Shown in pieces: positions 34,065 through 42,750 of a stretch of DNA of 64,000 nucleotides. Origin of the DNA: Thermanaeromonas sp. (GTDB lineage Bacteria; Bacillota; DSM-521; Neomoorellales; Neomoorellaceae); contig NZ_JAKKUR010000002.1 of the NCBI RefSeq assembly GCF_021890735.1, positions 1 to 64,000 of the forward strand, given 5' to 3'. The translations under genes were made by a program, and so were the position numbers. The notes below the pieces were generated by a model. It searched no databases and was not told the origin of the DNA. It saw nothing but the letters and a program-made list of their open reading frames with translations. Numbering within the stretch: the stretch's first letter is position 1; the number at the start of each line of letters is the position of its first letter.

Positions 34065-35468
34065 TCAACCTAGCACCCTGGCCACGGCCCTCACGATTTC
34101 CACCTCTTCCCCGGGTAGCACTGTACGGAGATCTAAAAGTACCGCCTCCCCTTGTAGGCGGGTTAATACCGGGGGTTCCCCCTGCCGCAGTTCCGCGGCG
34201 AGCCTTGCCGGACTTCTATCCAGGGGCTTTATCATAATACCCCACGAAGGCAATTCTGCCAGGGGCAGGGATCCCCCGCCGGCCTGGGAGACCGTTTCTA
34301 CCATGACGATCTCCGCACCGCTCACTTTGCTTCTAGATAATAAGCGGTAGAGCTTCTGGGCCCGTTTTTTTAGCTCTTCCTGAGGCAAGGTTAAAAGCCT
34401 TAAAGTGGGTACCTCCTCCCGTGCCCTTTGCGGGTCCCGGTAGGCCCTTAAGGTAGCCTCCAGGGCGGCCAGGGTAAGTTTATCTATACGTAACGCCCGG
34501 TTTAAGGGATGCCGGGCAATAAGGCGTACCAGATCCTCACGACCTACGATGATCCCTGCTTGCGGTCCCCCTAGGAGTTTGTCGCCGCTAAAGGTCAGGA
34601 GGTCTACCCCAGCAGCCACCTCTTCCTGCACGGTAGGTTCGCCGGGAAGGCCGTAAGGGGAGAGGTCTAGAAAAGAGCCGCTACCCAAGTCCTCCATAAC
34701 CGGAATGTTATACTTGCGCCCTAGCTCGACCAATTCCTTTGTGGAGACCTGGTGGGTAAAGCCCAGGATCCGGTAATTGCTGGGATGTACCTTAAGAAGG
34801 AGGGCCGTCTCAGAAGTTATGGCCCGTTCGTAGTCGGCAAGGTAGGTCTTATTAGTAGTTCCTACTTCCACCAGGCGAGCGCCGCTCTGGGCCATAACCT
34901 CGGGTATCCGGAAGGAACCCCCGATCTCCACCAGTTCTCCGCGGGAAACAATGGCCTCCCTGCCCGAAGCCAAGGCGGCCAGGCAGAGGAATACGGCAGC
35001 CGCATTGTTGTTGACCACCAAAGCGGCTTCCGCGCCTGTTATTTCCCGGAGGAGCTCCACTACATGGGTATAGCGGCTTCCGCGCTCGCCGGTTTCTAGG
35101 TCCAGCTCCAGGTTGGTGTAGCGGGTTGCACATTCTTGAACTGCCTCTACGGCTGGTCTGCTTAAGAGGGCGCGGCCTAAATTGGTGTGCAGCACCACTC
35201 CGGTAGCGTTGATGACCCGCCGGAGGCTGGGCTTACCCGAGCTGGAAAACAGAGCCATGGCTTCGGCAGCAAGGTCTTCTAGGGGCGGCGGCTCTGTATT
35301 TTCCTTGAGGATCCGCTCTCTCCATTTTTGCAGTACCCGGCGGACGCAATCCCTAGCCAGGGTGCGATCACGAGACGCAGCATCGAGCAGCAGGGGGTGT
35401 TGCAGTACCTCATGAACCGCCGGGAGGCTGCGGAGGTGCTCTCGAGATGAATGGGCTGGCCCCTGCAT
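34065..35468 (-). CDS. selA: L-seryl-tRNA(Sec) selenium transferase
   Basis: PLP enzyme that converts Ser-tRNA-Sec to Sec-tRNA-Sec using selenophosphate. The PLP Lys is in [15 protein letters not shown]-terminal [26 protein letters not shown] and [12 protein letters not shown] are typical. The frame opens at ATG 35522, but that ATG lies inside a good -10 box (TATAAT). I therefore choose ATG 35468 with GGGGTG six nt upstream, giving 467 residues. A GTG at 35477 is also possible. selD is not in this window. Confidence 0.94.
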   Translation of the reverse strand: MQGPAHSSREHLRSLPAVHEVLQHPLLLDAASRDRTLARDCVRRVLQKWRERILKENTEPPPLEDLAAEAMALFSSSGKPSLRRVINATGVVLHTNLGRALLSRPAVEAVQECATRYTNLELDLETGERGSRYTHVVELLREITGAEAALVVNNNAAAVFLCLAALASGREAIVSRGELVEIGGSFRIPEVMAQSGARLVEVGTTNKTYLADYERAITSETALLLKVHPSNYRILGFTHQVSTKELVELGRKYNIPVMEDLGSGSFLDLSPYGLPGEPTVQEEVAAGVDLLTFSGDKLLGGPQAGIIVGREDLVRLIARHPLNRALRIDKLTLAALEATLRAYRDPQRAREEVPTLRLLTLPQEELKKRAQKLYRLLSRSKVSGAEIVMVETVSQAGGGSLPLAELPSWGIMIKPLDRSPARLAAELRQGEPPVLTRLQGEAVLLDLRTVLPGEEVEIVRAVARVLG

Positions 35469-35520
35469 AGCCTTCACCCCAGGTTTCCCTTCGGCATTAT
35501 CAACCGAATTTCTCTCCGTC

Positions 35521-35550
35521 ATTATACCCCTAACCTCTTCCCCCTGACAA
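35521..35550 (-). promoter_or_regulatory. Promoter of selAB
   Basis: TTGTCA (35545-35550) and TATAAT (35521-35526) are 18 bp apart on the minus strand. The -10 box overlaps the first ATG of the selA frame, so translation must begin further downstream. Confidence 0.75.
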
Positions 35551-35620
35551 ATGGTTTATCCCTTAAAGGGAAAGGCCTCCATCGGCCCTACCGTTGCAAA
35601 AGTAATCCAGGGAAGGACCT

Positions 35621-36793
35621 CTATCCCTGCGTGAGGCGTCTGGCCCCGTGCTCGGTAATGAGGTAGGTATCCTCCACGCCCACCGCACCCCAGCCGGGGA
35701 AAACGAATTTCGGTTCGATGGCCACCACCATACCTGCTTGAAGCACCGTCTCCTCCCCCGGTGCCAAAACCGGCCACTCGTTTAGTTCTAACCCCACGCC
35801 GTGGCCGACAAAGCCCGCCTTTCTCTCAAAGCCCATGAAGTATTCGGCTAAGCCCGCCTGCCGGGCCTTTTTTTCTGCCAAGGCATAAAGCTCTCCCGCT
35901 ACTGCTCCCGGCCGGGCGGCTTCGGCCAGAAATTCTGCGATTTCGCAGGCTACGGCCTGGGCTCGTTCCAGGGTGCGCTCCACCTGGCCGGTAAAGTATA
36001 CCCTGGTCTGGTCTACCAGGTAATCCCCATATGCTCCTGGATAATCCACCAGCAGGGGTTCCCCTGGCTCCCACCTGCGGTTGCCTGCCCCCATGGGGTA
36101 AAGTCCGGAAAGGCCATGCCCGCCTACTGTCCACGGAACGCCGACGTTATAAGTGCCGCTTCTGCCTGCGGCCACCACTCCAGCAGGCATCCCCTGCTCT
36201 AGCCCGCGGAAGCGGACCCGACCTTGGTGTCCCAGGCGCCGCGCGTACCCTTCTAAATCCGCCGCTATCTCCAGCTCCGTCATTCCCGGCCGGATACGGT
36301 CCTTTATGTAGTGGAACACTTCAGAATGCCGGGAGGCTGCATAACGTATGGCTTCTATTTCTCCAGGCGACTTTACCATCCGCAAGACACGTATATCAGG
36401 GCTTATATCCTGCCACTCGCAATCCGGAAAGAGGGTCTGGTAACGGGAAAAAAGCTTTAGAGGGATGACATCCATTTCCGTACCCAACCTCTTTAAATCC
36501 TTAAAACCCAACTCTATAAGCACGCGGCGTATGTCCCGGAAGCCCGTTACGGGAAATACCGGCTGCCAGGCCGCTTCTTCCCTCGCCCTTTCCAGTCCTC
36601 CGTAGCCTAAAAGAACCGGTTTGCCTTCCGAAGGAATAAAAAGGTGGCCGTCCGGACAGGCGCCGGCCAAGTAAAAGAGGTCTGCTGGCTGAAAAACCAG
36701 GGCCCCCTGTAAGTCCTTTTCTTTTAGCTTCTCTTGAAAGCGTCTAATCCGTAGCTCGTACTCTCCGGGCCGTGTCTCTTTTTCCATCGACAA
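35621..36793 (-). CDS. M24 family metallopeptidase (Xaa-Pro aminopeptidase-like)
   Basis: Creatinase N-terminal domain (about 1-150) plus a pita-bread M24 catalytic domain. The five metal ligands are visible: two Asp in LLVDYPGAYGDYLVDQTR, His in GHGVGLELNEWP, Glu in IEPKFVFP and Glu in VGVEDTYL. It is likely a cytosolic Xaa-Pro or similar aminopeptidase. The start is TTG 36793 with GGGAGGAGAAG upstream; ATG codons at 36787 and 36808 are alternatives, but the latter overlaps the SD sequence. The product is about 390 residues. Confidence 0.9.
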   Translation of the reverse strand: MSMEKETRPGEYELRIRRFQEKLKEKDLQGALVFQPADLFYLAGACPDGHLFIPSEGKPVLLGYGGLERAREEAAWQPVFPVTGFRDIRRVLIELGFKDLKRLGTEMDVIPLKLFSRYQTLFPDCEWQDISPDIRVLRMVKSPGEIEAIRYAASRHSEVFHYIKDRIRPGMTELEIAADLEGYARRLGHQGRVRFRGLEQGMPAGVVAAGRSGTYNVGVPWTVGGHGLSGLYPMGAGNRRWEPGEPLLVDYPGAYGDYLVDQTRVYFTGQVERTLERAQAVACEIAEFLAEAARPGAVAGELYALAEKKARQAGLAEYFMGFERKAGFVGHGVGLELNEWPVLAPGEETVLQAGMVVAIEPKFVFPGWGAVGVEDTYLITEHGARRLTQG

Positions 36794-36916
36794 AACTTCT
36801 CCTCCCATGCATAATATCGCCTAAAATATAAAATCTAATAAATGACTACCGGAGCGCAACGGCATTCGTCCGGAGTGGCTCCGTCCATGGAAAATCTTTA
36901 AGGAGGCTGAGCAAGC

Positions 36917-37363
36917 ATGGAAATTACCCCTTGGCGCCAGTGGCGCGAGGGCCTTTGGCCTTGGCGGGAACTGGCCAGTTTTCGGGATGAGCTTATGCGG
37001 GCCTGGCCCGGTACTTGGCTAGGCGGGCTGGCAGAAGGGCCGCGACTCGATCTTTACCAGACTGACCGCGAGGTAGTGGTAACTGCTGAACTCCCCGGCC
37101 TGGTCTCTAAGGACGACGTGGAAATAACCGCTACGGAGGATTCTCTTACCATACGGGGAGAGATAAAGCGATCCCAGGAAGCCTCGGATCGTAACTATCA
37201 CCGTACGGAGCGCTTCTACGGCACCTTCGCCAGAACCATAGGACTGCCGGCGGAAGTAGAGCCTGAAAAGGCTACTGCTTCCTACCAAAACGGCATTTTG
37301 GAAATACGCCTCCCCAAGGCAGCCCAGCAGAAACAGCGGCGCATCCAGATAAGCGTACACTAA
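36917..37363 (+). CDS. Small heat shock protein (Hsp20/alpha-crystallin)
   Basis: ATP-independent chaperone that holds unfolding proteins. The alpha-crystallin domain runs about residues 45-140 (PRLDLYQTDREVVVTAELPGL, then EDSLTIRGEIK, RTIGLPAEVEPEKATASYQNGILEIRLPK). The N-terminal arm is Trp-rich (WRQWREGLWPWREL). The strong SD AAGGAGG is 13 nt ahead of the ATG. It is one of only two plus-strand genes left of the origin, with its stop six bases from the convergent gerM gene. Confidence 0.95.
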   Translation: MEITPWRQWREGLWPWRELASFRDELMRAWPGTWLGGLAEGPRLDLYQTDREVVVTAELPGLVSKDDVEITATEDSLTIRGEIKRSQEASDRNYHRTERFYGTFARTIGLPAEVEPEKATASYQNGILEIRLPKAAQQKQRRIQISVH

Positions 37364-37369
37364 AGGCCG

Positions 37370-38398
37370 CTAGTAGATCATATTGATCTGTTCAGGCCGG
37401 GGAAGAGGTTGGTCCACCGGTGTCCCTTCCGGGAGGTGAACTCGCTTTTCTCCTTCGAATAAAAATTGTACTTTATTTACTGTCACAGCTTCCGTCAAGG
37501 TGAGAAGCACAGAATTGACAAACATTCTTTCTGCAGTAGAGCCTCCCCCGTAGGCAAGGGCCTCCTGGCTAAAGTTGACCCAGGCTACTCCATCCCTTAT
37601 AAAGAAATTGATTAGTTTCGTTCCTGGCCAAACAGTGGGAAGCAGGCCGCTACCGGGCGGAGGGCCCTTTATTAAAGCTTCGAGGGCCACCCGCTCCCTC
37701 TCCCCTTCCTTGCCTTTGGGGACAGGTATGGTAATGGGAATAAGGTAAAGGGCATTTTTATCGCTAAAGTAGACCTGTACCGTATCACTGCTCGCCCCCT
37801 GGCCTTCAAGTATCGGGTTTACGGCCGGGGGTCGCCTTACGGGTTCCCGTACCTCGAGATCGCCTAGCCTTTCTATCTTTTGGCCCTCCACTAAAACCGT
37901 TATGCTATCTATACCCCCTAGCTCCGTGAGAGTAAGTGCCAAAGAGTCGAGGGCTAGCTTTGCTTCTTTAGCGCTTTTGAGCTGGAGGAACTCCTTGGTT
38001 AGGTCCACGTAGGCGGTGTTCTCTCCAGTTAAGGAGTATATCTCTTTAAGCTTGGTACCTTCAGGTATAGTGCGGGCGAGACCCTCCCGGGCCGGTCCGG
38101 CCAAAAGCTTCTCCACCGCTGTTTTCGCCAATTCGCGGGTCGGGTTGATTCCCACCGTGACGGGCACCAAATAGCGGCCGTCGGGCGTAGCATAATAAAC
38201 GAGCACCTGCTGTAGCTCCTGTTTATCCAAAATGGTGCGGATTTGCTTGCTGGAACTTAAGGCTGGTGGTATTTCTGCGTTCGCCTTTGCTCGGTGAGTA
38301 CAGCCCTGGATTGTGGCTAGGGCCAGGATTAAAGATAGGGCAATAGTGGCCGCGCACCCTCCTATCTTTAGCCTGCGTTTTAAGGCGCGGGCAAGCAT
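37370..38398 (-). CDS. gerM: GerM-type lipoprotein with two GerMN domains
   Basis: Probable spore-related lipoprotein. A signal peptide ends in a lipobox-like ATIQGC (Cys about 33). Two GerMN repeats follow (about 60-180 and 205-325), each with VYYATPDGRYLVPVTV / VYFSDKNALYLIPITI, a GPAREGL / GPPPGSG segment, and VDLTKEF / VNFSQEA. In B. subtilis GerM takes part in sporulation and germination at the engulfing membrane. At 342 residues it fits. It is divergent from yyaC. Confidence 0.9.
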   Translation of the reverse strand: MLARALKRRLKIGGCAATIALSLILALATIQGCTHRAKANAEIPPALSSSKQIRTILDKQELQQVLVYYATPDGRYLVPVTVGINPTRELAKTAVEKLLAGPAREGLARTIPEGTKLKEIYSLTGENTAYVDLTKEFLQLKSAKEAKLALDSLALTLTELGGIDSITVLVEGQKIERLGDLEVREPVRRPPAVNPILEGQGASSDTVQVYFSDKNALYLIPITIPVPKGKEGERERVALEALIKGPPPGSGLLPTVWPGTKLINFFIRDGVAWVNFSQEALAYGGGSTAERMFVNSVLLTLTEAVTVNKVQFLFEGEKRVHLPEGTPVDQPLPRPEQINMIY

Positions 38399-38563
38399 GA
38401 ATTTACACTCCTTTCTGGCCCTTTGAATAAAAAATGTTCGACAAACGAGAAGAAAAATCCTCCCCCGCTCTCTTTAACTTTAATCCTTGCGCTTGGTCGA
38501 GAGGTGTAACCGTTCATCATATTATATCTTATGTAGCGGGGTCTAGGCTGCTCTTAAACTTGC

Positions 38564-38592
38564 GTATAAAAAAGGCAGAAATAGCATATACT
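38564..38592 (+). promoter_or_regulatory. Possible forespore-type promoter of yyaC
   Basis: GTATA (38564-38568) and CATATACT (38585-38592) are 16 bp apart and roughly resemble sigma-F/G promoters. The homologue in B. subtilis is forespore-expressed. The match is partial, so this is tentative. The rest of 38399-38623 has no recognisable gene. Confidence 0.35.
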
Positions 38593-38623
38593 GTAGCCAC
38601 GATGTTGTTACAGGAGGGAAGTT

Positions 38624-39256
38624 ATGGTTGCACTTCCTTTTATCTCCCGCCATCTTGTGGAAAACTCCGGTTCCCTCGGAAAGCTTAAATTTCACTATCA
38701 GGATCCTTTGGTTGTAGAGAAGCTGAGTTCCGGGCTAAAGGAGTACCTCCTGCGGCTTAATCCCGGGCACACGCGGCCCGTGGTGGTCTTAAGTATCGGT
38801 ACCGATCGGTCTACAGGAGACAGTCTGGGGCCTCTGGTGGGAACCAAACTCGTATCCTTTGCCGATTTCCCGGCTTGCGTTTTCGGTACCCTGGAGGATC
38901 CTGTCCATGCCAGCAATCTTACTGAAAAGCTGGACGAGATGCGCACCAGCTTTCCCGACCCCTTCATAATAGCGGTAGACGCCTGTCTGGGCCAGGTCGA
39001 CAGCGTAGGCACCATCACCTTATCTCCCGGGGCCCTCCGGCCGGGGGCTGGAGTGAACAAGGTCCTGCCAGCCGTAGGTGATGTTCACTTCACGGGGATA
39101 GTAAACGTCGGCGGGTATATGGAGTATTTTGTACTGCAAAACACCCGGTTAAGCCTCGTCATGCGCATGGCCGAAAGGATAGCTCTGGCTATCTACCACG
39201 GGGTTCGCCAGGCCTATGGTTTAGATTCCTATCCTGCTGTTCAGGGCTTACAATAG
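38624..39256 (+). CDS. yyaC: Spore protein YyaC (GPR-protease-like fold)
   Basis: Family of sporulation proteins related in fold to the germination protease GPR. The motif VVLSIGTDRSTGDSLGPLVGTKL, followed by GTLEDPVHASNL and IIAVDACLGQVDSVGTI, is diagnostic. The SD GGAGGGAAGTT precedes the ATG. Length is 210 residues. It is plus-strand inside a minus-strand region, and its 3' end overlaps the convergent phosphoribosyltransferase gene by 16 nt. Function beyond sporulation is not settled. Confidence 0.9.
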   Translation: MVALPFISRHLVENSGSLGKLKFHYQDPLVVEKLSSGLKEYLLRLNPGHTRPVVVLSIGTDRSTGDSLGPLVGTKLVSFADFPACVFGTLEDPVHASNLTEKLDEMRTSFPDPFIIAVDACLGQVDSVGTITLSPGALRPGAGVNKVLPAVGDVHFTGIVNVGGYMEYFVLQNTRLSLVMRMAERIALAIYHGVRQAYGLDSYPAVQGLQ

Positions 39257-39882
39257 CCCTTCCCTAGAATAGCGAGTACCTCCTCGTCCTCTACTTGGGG
39301 AAAAGATAAATAAAACTGGCCTACGGCATAGAAGGGTTCCGGTGTGGCCAGGCATACCGCCTCCTCCACCAGTGGGCGTAACCTTTCCAAGGTTTCAGGC
39401 GGTGCTACGGGCACCGCCAGGACGAGTTCCCGGGGCTCCTTTTTCCGAAGGGAGGTCAAGGCGGCCTCCATGGTGAATCCCGTAGCCAGGCCGTCATCTA
39501 TGACAATGACCACCCTGCCCTTTATTGTAGGCTCCTCCCGCCCTCGCCGGTAGACTTCCAAGCGGCGCCTGATCTCTCTAATCTCCCTGTCGATCTCCGG
39601 TAGTAGGTCTTCTTTACGCAATCCCAGCAAGTTAAGGGCCTTTTCGTTATACAGGACAGTCCCGTCCGGGGCCACCGCCGCAACGGCCAGTTCTCTATTG
39701 CCCGGAGCCCCCACCTTGCGGGGGATAATAACATCTAACTCGGCCTCCAGGGCTTCCGCAACCGGCTGCCCGACTACCACCCCTCCCCGGGGGATGGCCA
39801 GTAGCAGGGCATTCCGTCCCGAAAAGGACCTTAGGGCTCGGGCGAGTTTTTCCCCTGCCTCCTTGCGGTCTTTGAAAAGCAT
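39241..39882 (-). CDS. Phosphoribosyltransferase family protein
   Basis: Type I PRTase fold. The PRPP-binding motif is VVIVIDDGLATGFTMEAAL (about residues 124-142), and the N-terminal LLLAIPRGGVVVGQPVAEAL is typical of a group of uncharacterised PRTases. Its substrate cannot be read. The start ATG has GGGGGTGAAAGC upstream. It lies downstream of the DUF4446 gene and converges on yyaC with a 16-nt overlap. Confidence 0.85.
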   Translation of the reverse strand: MLFKDRKEAGEKLARALRSFSGRNALLLAIPRGGVVVGQPVAEALEAELDVIIPRKVGAPGNRELAVAAVAPDGTVLYNEKALNLLGLRKEDLLPEIDREIREIRRRLEVYRRGREEPTIKGRVVIVIDDGLATGFTMEAALTSLRKKEPRELVLAVPVAPPETLERLRPLVEEAVCLATPEPFYAVGQFYLSFPQVEDEEVLAILGKGYCKP

Positions 39883-39913
39883 TGAGCTTTCACCCCCGCT
39901 TTATTTTTTCCCC

Positions 39914-40429
39914 TCAGGCCGTAATATAACCTAAGGCTATCTGCAGGGCTTTCTCCTCTTCTTCGCTTAACCGGTAAAGGGGGCGGCCGCGCTTTACAGG
40001 CTTTAAAAATACCCTCGTCTCATCCCGGGAGTAAAGGCTCGTGAGGATAAAACCGTCGCCTTCCTTGGACAGGACGGCCAAGGCAAAGCTCAATTCGCTT
40101 CCTGTATCAGAAAAGGCGTTAAAGCGGACCATCCCCACCCGGCAGAGGGCGTTTTCCAGGTTCTCCAGAATATGCTGGATTTTCTCCTCCAAGCGATCCA
40201 TCTGGTTTTTTACATCCTTTATGTCCCGGAAGCGCTCCAGTACCTCCTTAATATCCTCGCCCTCTCCCGCGCCCGCCAACCGCCGCAGCCTGCGATCCAG
40301 GCGTTTTATTTCACTTGTGGCATAAAGCGTAAGAGCCGTTAAAATAATGATTGCTACCAGGACCATTGCACTTATATAGGGTATGTAAGGGTAAATAAAC
40401 TCCGCCCAGCGGGTGATTTGTGCGAGCAT
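39914..40429 (-). CDS. DUF4446 family membrane-anchored protein
   Basis: One N-terminal membrane helix (about residues 12-38, IYPYIPYISAMVLVAIIILTALTLY) is followed by a charged coiled coil (40-95). A compact C-terminal domain follows (RVGMVRFNAFSDTGSELSFALAVL, GFILTSLYSRDETRVFLKPV). This is the DUF4446 pattern, often encoded near parB in Firmicutes. No function is known. Length is 171 residues. The upstream gap 40430-40613 contains a GCCCCTCC/GGAGGGGC hairpin without a T-tract. Confidence 0.85.
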   Translation of the reverse strand: MLAQITRWAEFIYPYIPYISAMVLVAIIILTALTLYATSEIKRLDRRLRRLAGAGEGEDIKEVLERFRDIKDVKNQMDRLEEKIQHILENLENALCRVGMVRFNAFSDTGSELSFALAVLSKEGDGFILTSLYSRDETRVFLKPVKRGRPLYRLSEEEEKALQIALGYITA

Positions 40430-40613
40430 AGTGGCTAAATCCCTCCCGGTGCTTACAAAGCAGCCCTCAAATTGATTTTACGCTGGAGCGCCCTGTGCCT
40501 TTCCCTCTTAGAATCCCAGAGGGGTGAGGGAGCCCCTCCCATTTAAGGAGGGGCAAAGAGGGTAAGGGAAGCGGTAGGACGAACCCTGTGTTAAGGTCGG
40601 TCTGGCCGACTGG

Positions 40614-41834
40614 TCACCCGGTAAGGGTGGGCGGCGGGCCGGAGGCCCTGGCCGCGGCGAGGGCCGCAGCGTAGACCTCCTTTAACGGTACGCCCTTCTC
40701 CTTGGATATGCGGTAACAGGATTCAAATTCGGGCGCGACGTTGAGTATTGCTTCCTTTTCCCGGGAAGGGTGGAGGACCCCCCATTTAACCAAGACTTCC
40801 CCGTACTCTGTGGGGACTGTGCAGACTTCACGCTTGGCCACCAGCCGTGCTTCCTCCCGCACACGCAAGCCCAGGGTAGTGGAGTGGCGGAATAAAGCCA
40901 AAGCCACGGCATCCAGGCTGGCAGGGGGACACAGGGCCGTAAAGACAACCCCCGGCCGCCCCTTTTTCATGTGGACCGGGGTGAAAAAGGCGTCTACAGC
41001 TCCGGCAGCCAGAACTTCTTCCACCAGGTGTGGGAAAAATTCCGGGTTCATATCGTCTATATTTGTCTCTACCACCAGGACCTTATCGTTTAAAAAAAAA
41101 TCTTCTTGGCCGGGGTTCGGCCAGGGTTCCCCTATAAATATCCTCAGGAGATTGGGCCGGCTTAAGGGAGTTTTACCTGCTCCGTAACCGCAGGCCGAAA
41201 TTTTCATGGGGGGTAGGGGGCCAAAGGAGGAAGCTAGGGTAGTGGCCAGGGCTGCGCCCGTAGGAGTGACCAGCTCTGCCTGAACTTCGCTCCCGTAAAC
41301 GGGAACGCCCTCCAGAAGGTACGCGGTGGCCGGCGCGGGTACGGGAAGTTCCCCGTGGCGGCAGCGCACCCAGCCGGAACCTAAGGGCAGGGGTGAGCAA
41401 TGTACCTCCTCTATGCCCAGGTGATAAAGCCCCCAGCAGGTGCCCACAATATCGATAATGGCATCCACTGCCCCGACTTCGTGAAAATGGACCGCCTCCG
41501 GCGCAATACCGTGCACGCGCGCCTCGGCCGCGGCCAGGCGCTGAAAGGTAGCCTCGGCCTTTTCTTGCACGGCCGCAGGCAGCGAAGAGGACCGGACTAT
41601 ACCCAGTATATCTTGGAGGTGGCGCTCCGGATGGGAGCCTTGTACCCTGACCTCTACGTCCACGGCCTCTATACCGTGCTGGCGTACCCTTTCAACCTTA
41701 AGCTCCCAGCCCTCGAGGGGAAGGCACTTTAACCCCGCCTTAAGGTCTTCCAGGCTTAACCCACAGGACAGGAGTGCTCCCAGGAACATATCTCCGCTGA
41801 TACCAGAAAAACAATCGAGATAGGCCACCTTCAT
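40614..41834 (-). CDS. larC: Nickel insertion protein LarC for the nickel-pincer cofactor
   Basis: CTP-dependent cyclometallase that inserts Ni into the pyridinium dithioacid cofactor of lactate racemase and related enzymes. The N-terminus [43 protein letters not shown], and the C-terminal [16 protein letters not shown] are hallmarks. LarC is split by a programmed frameshift in Lactobacillus plantarum; here it is one uninterrupted frame of 406 residues. It overlaps larE by 4 nt. larB and larA are not in the window. Confidence 0.93.
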   Translation of the reverse strand: MKVAYLDCFSGISGDMFLGALLSCGLSLEDLKAGLKCLPLEGWELKVERVRQHGIEAVDVEVRVQGSHPERHLQDILGIVRSSSLPAAVQEKAEATFQRLAAAEARVHGIAPEAVHFHEVGAVDAIIDIVGTCWGLYHLGIEEVHCSPLPLGSGWVRCRHGELPVPAPATAYLLEGVPVYGSEVQAELVTPTGAALATTLASSFGPLPPMKISACGYGAGKTPLSRPNLLRIFIGEPWPNPGQEDFFLNDKVLVVETNIDDMNPEFFPHLVEEVLAAGAVDAFFTPVHMKKGRPGVVFTALCPPASLDAVALALFRHSTTLGLRVREEARLVAKREVCTVPTEYGEVLVKWGVLHPSREKEAILNVAPEFESCYRISKEKGVPLKEVYAAALAAARASGPPPTLTG

Positions 41835-42664
41835 TTTCCGGCACCTGCCCCCTGCTTTAAGAGTTGGTTCATGCTCCCACTGCGGAAACCCTCCAGGTCC
41901 AGAGTCACATAGGTAAAGCCCAGGCTTTTCAAGGTCGTGATGATCCTTTCCCTCGTTCCTGCGGTGATCAGTAGTGGGAAGGCTGCGGGGCTCACTTCCA
42001 GGCGGGCTATAGGGCCGTGGTGCCGGAGGCGCACCTCCCTAAGGCCCAGGCTGCGCAGAAAAGCTTCCCCCTCTGCTACTTGCTTTATTTTTTCAAGAGT
42101 AATGGGCTCGCCATAGGGGATACGAGAGGACAGGCAGGCCATGGCCGGCTTATCCCAGGTGGGCAGATTGTAGTAGCGGGAGAGCTTCCTTATTTCTTCT
42201 TTGGTGAGGCCCGCCTCCAGGAGCGGGCTCCTTACACCGTATTCCCGGGCTGCTCGCATTCCGGGACGGAAGTCGCCCGCGTCTTCGGCGTTGGAGCCGT
42301 CTACTACGGCTTTAAAGCCCCTCTCCGCCGCTATAGCCTGGAGGCGGCTGAAAAGCTCGCTTTTGCAGTAATAGCACCTATCGGCCGGATTAGCGCAAAA
42401 ATTGGGGTTGTCCATTTCATGACTTTCTACTACCAGGTGTTCCACACCCAGGCTCTGGGCCAGCCTTTGCGCTTGGTCCAGCTCAGATTGAGGGTAAGTA
42501 GGAGAAATCGCCGTAACGGCCAGGACCTTTTCCGCGGCTTCCCGGGCCACGCGTAGAAGAAATGTACTGTCCACCCCGCCCGAGTAGGCTACCACTACAG
42601 TCTCCAACCCAGCTAATATCTCTTTCAGCCGCTCTAACTTTTCCTTAAGGGTCTCGTCTAACAT
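41831..42664 (-). CDS. larE: LarE, sulfur transferase for the nickel-pincer cofactor
   Basis: PP-loop enzyme that adds sulfur to the nicotinate-derived precursor of the nickel-pincer cofactor. The ATP pyrophosphatase motif is [14 protein letters not shown] (residues 24-37). Besides Cys177 ([12 protein letters not shown]), where L. plantarum LarE carries its sacrificial Cys, it has Cys97 and Cys100 in RCYYCK. Three such cysteines suggest the [4Fe-4S]-cluster class of LarE, which is catalytic rather than sacrificial. The C-terminal [15 protein letters not shown] is typical. First gene of the larE-larC pair. Confidence 0.92.
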   Translation of the reverse strand: MLDETLKEKLERLKEILAGLETVVVAYSGGVDSTFLLRVAREAAEKVLAVTAISPTYPQSELDQAQRLAQSLGVEHLVVESHEMDNPNFCANPADRCYYCKSELFSRLQAIAAERGFKAVVDGSNAEDAGDFRPGMRAAREYGVRSPLLEAGLTKEEIRKLSRYYNLPTWDKPAMACLSSRIPYGEPITLEKIKQVAEGEAFLRSLGLREVRLRHHGPIARLEVSPAAFPLLITAGTRERIITTLKSLGFTYVTLDLEGFRSGSMNQLLKQGAGAGK

Positions 42665-42717
42665 AACTTGTTTTCCCCTCCTGTGGTTATAAAGTTACTG
42701 CCCGAGGACACATAAAA

Positions 42718-42733
42718 TGTTTCACGTGAAACA
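42718..42733. promoter_or_regulatory. parS: parS centromere site
   Basis: TGTTTCACGTGAAACA is a perfect 16-bp palindrome and matches the bacterial parS consensus exactly. It lies between larE and the 3' end of parB. ParB loads here as a CTP-dependent clamp for chromosome segregation. Confidence 0.95.
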
Positions 42734-42750
42734 TTCTCCACACGAAATAC

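Noticed and set aside
33434-34237. A 267-codon plus-strand frame across selB and selA
   Set aside because: Both selB and selA are intact on the other strand; the amino-acid pattern is typical of a shadow frame.
38434-38688. An 84-codon plus-strand frame between gerM and yyaC
   Set aside because: It runs into yyaC in another frame and has no SD sequence or similarity.
40530-40552. Strong hairpin GCCCCTCC/GGAGGGGC as a terminator of larC
   Set aside because: Clear stem, but no T-tract on either strand and it may simply be GC-rich spacer.
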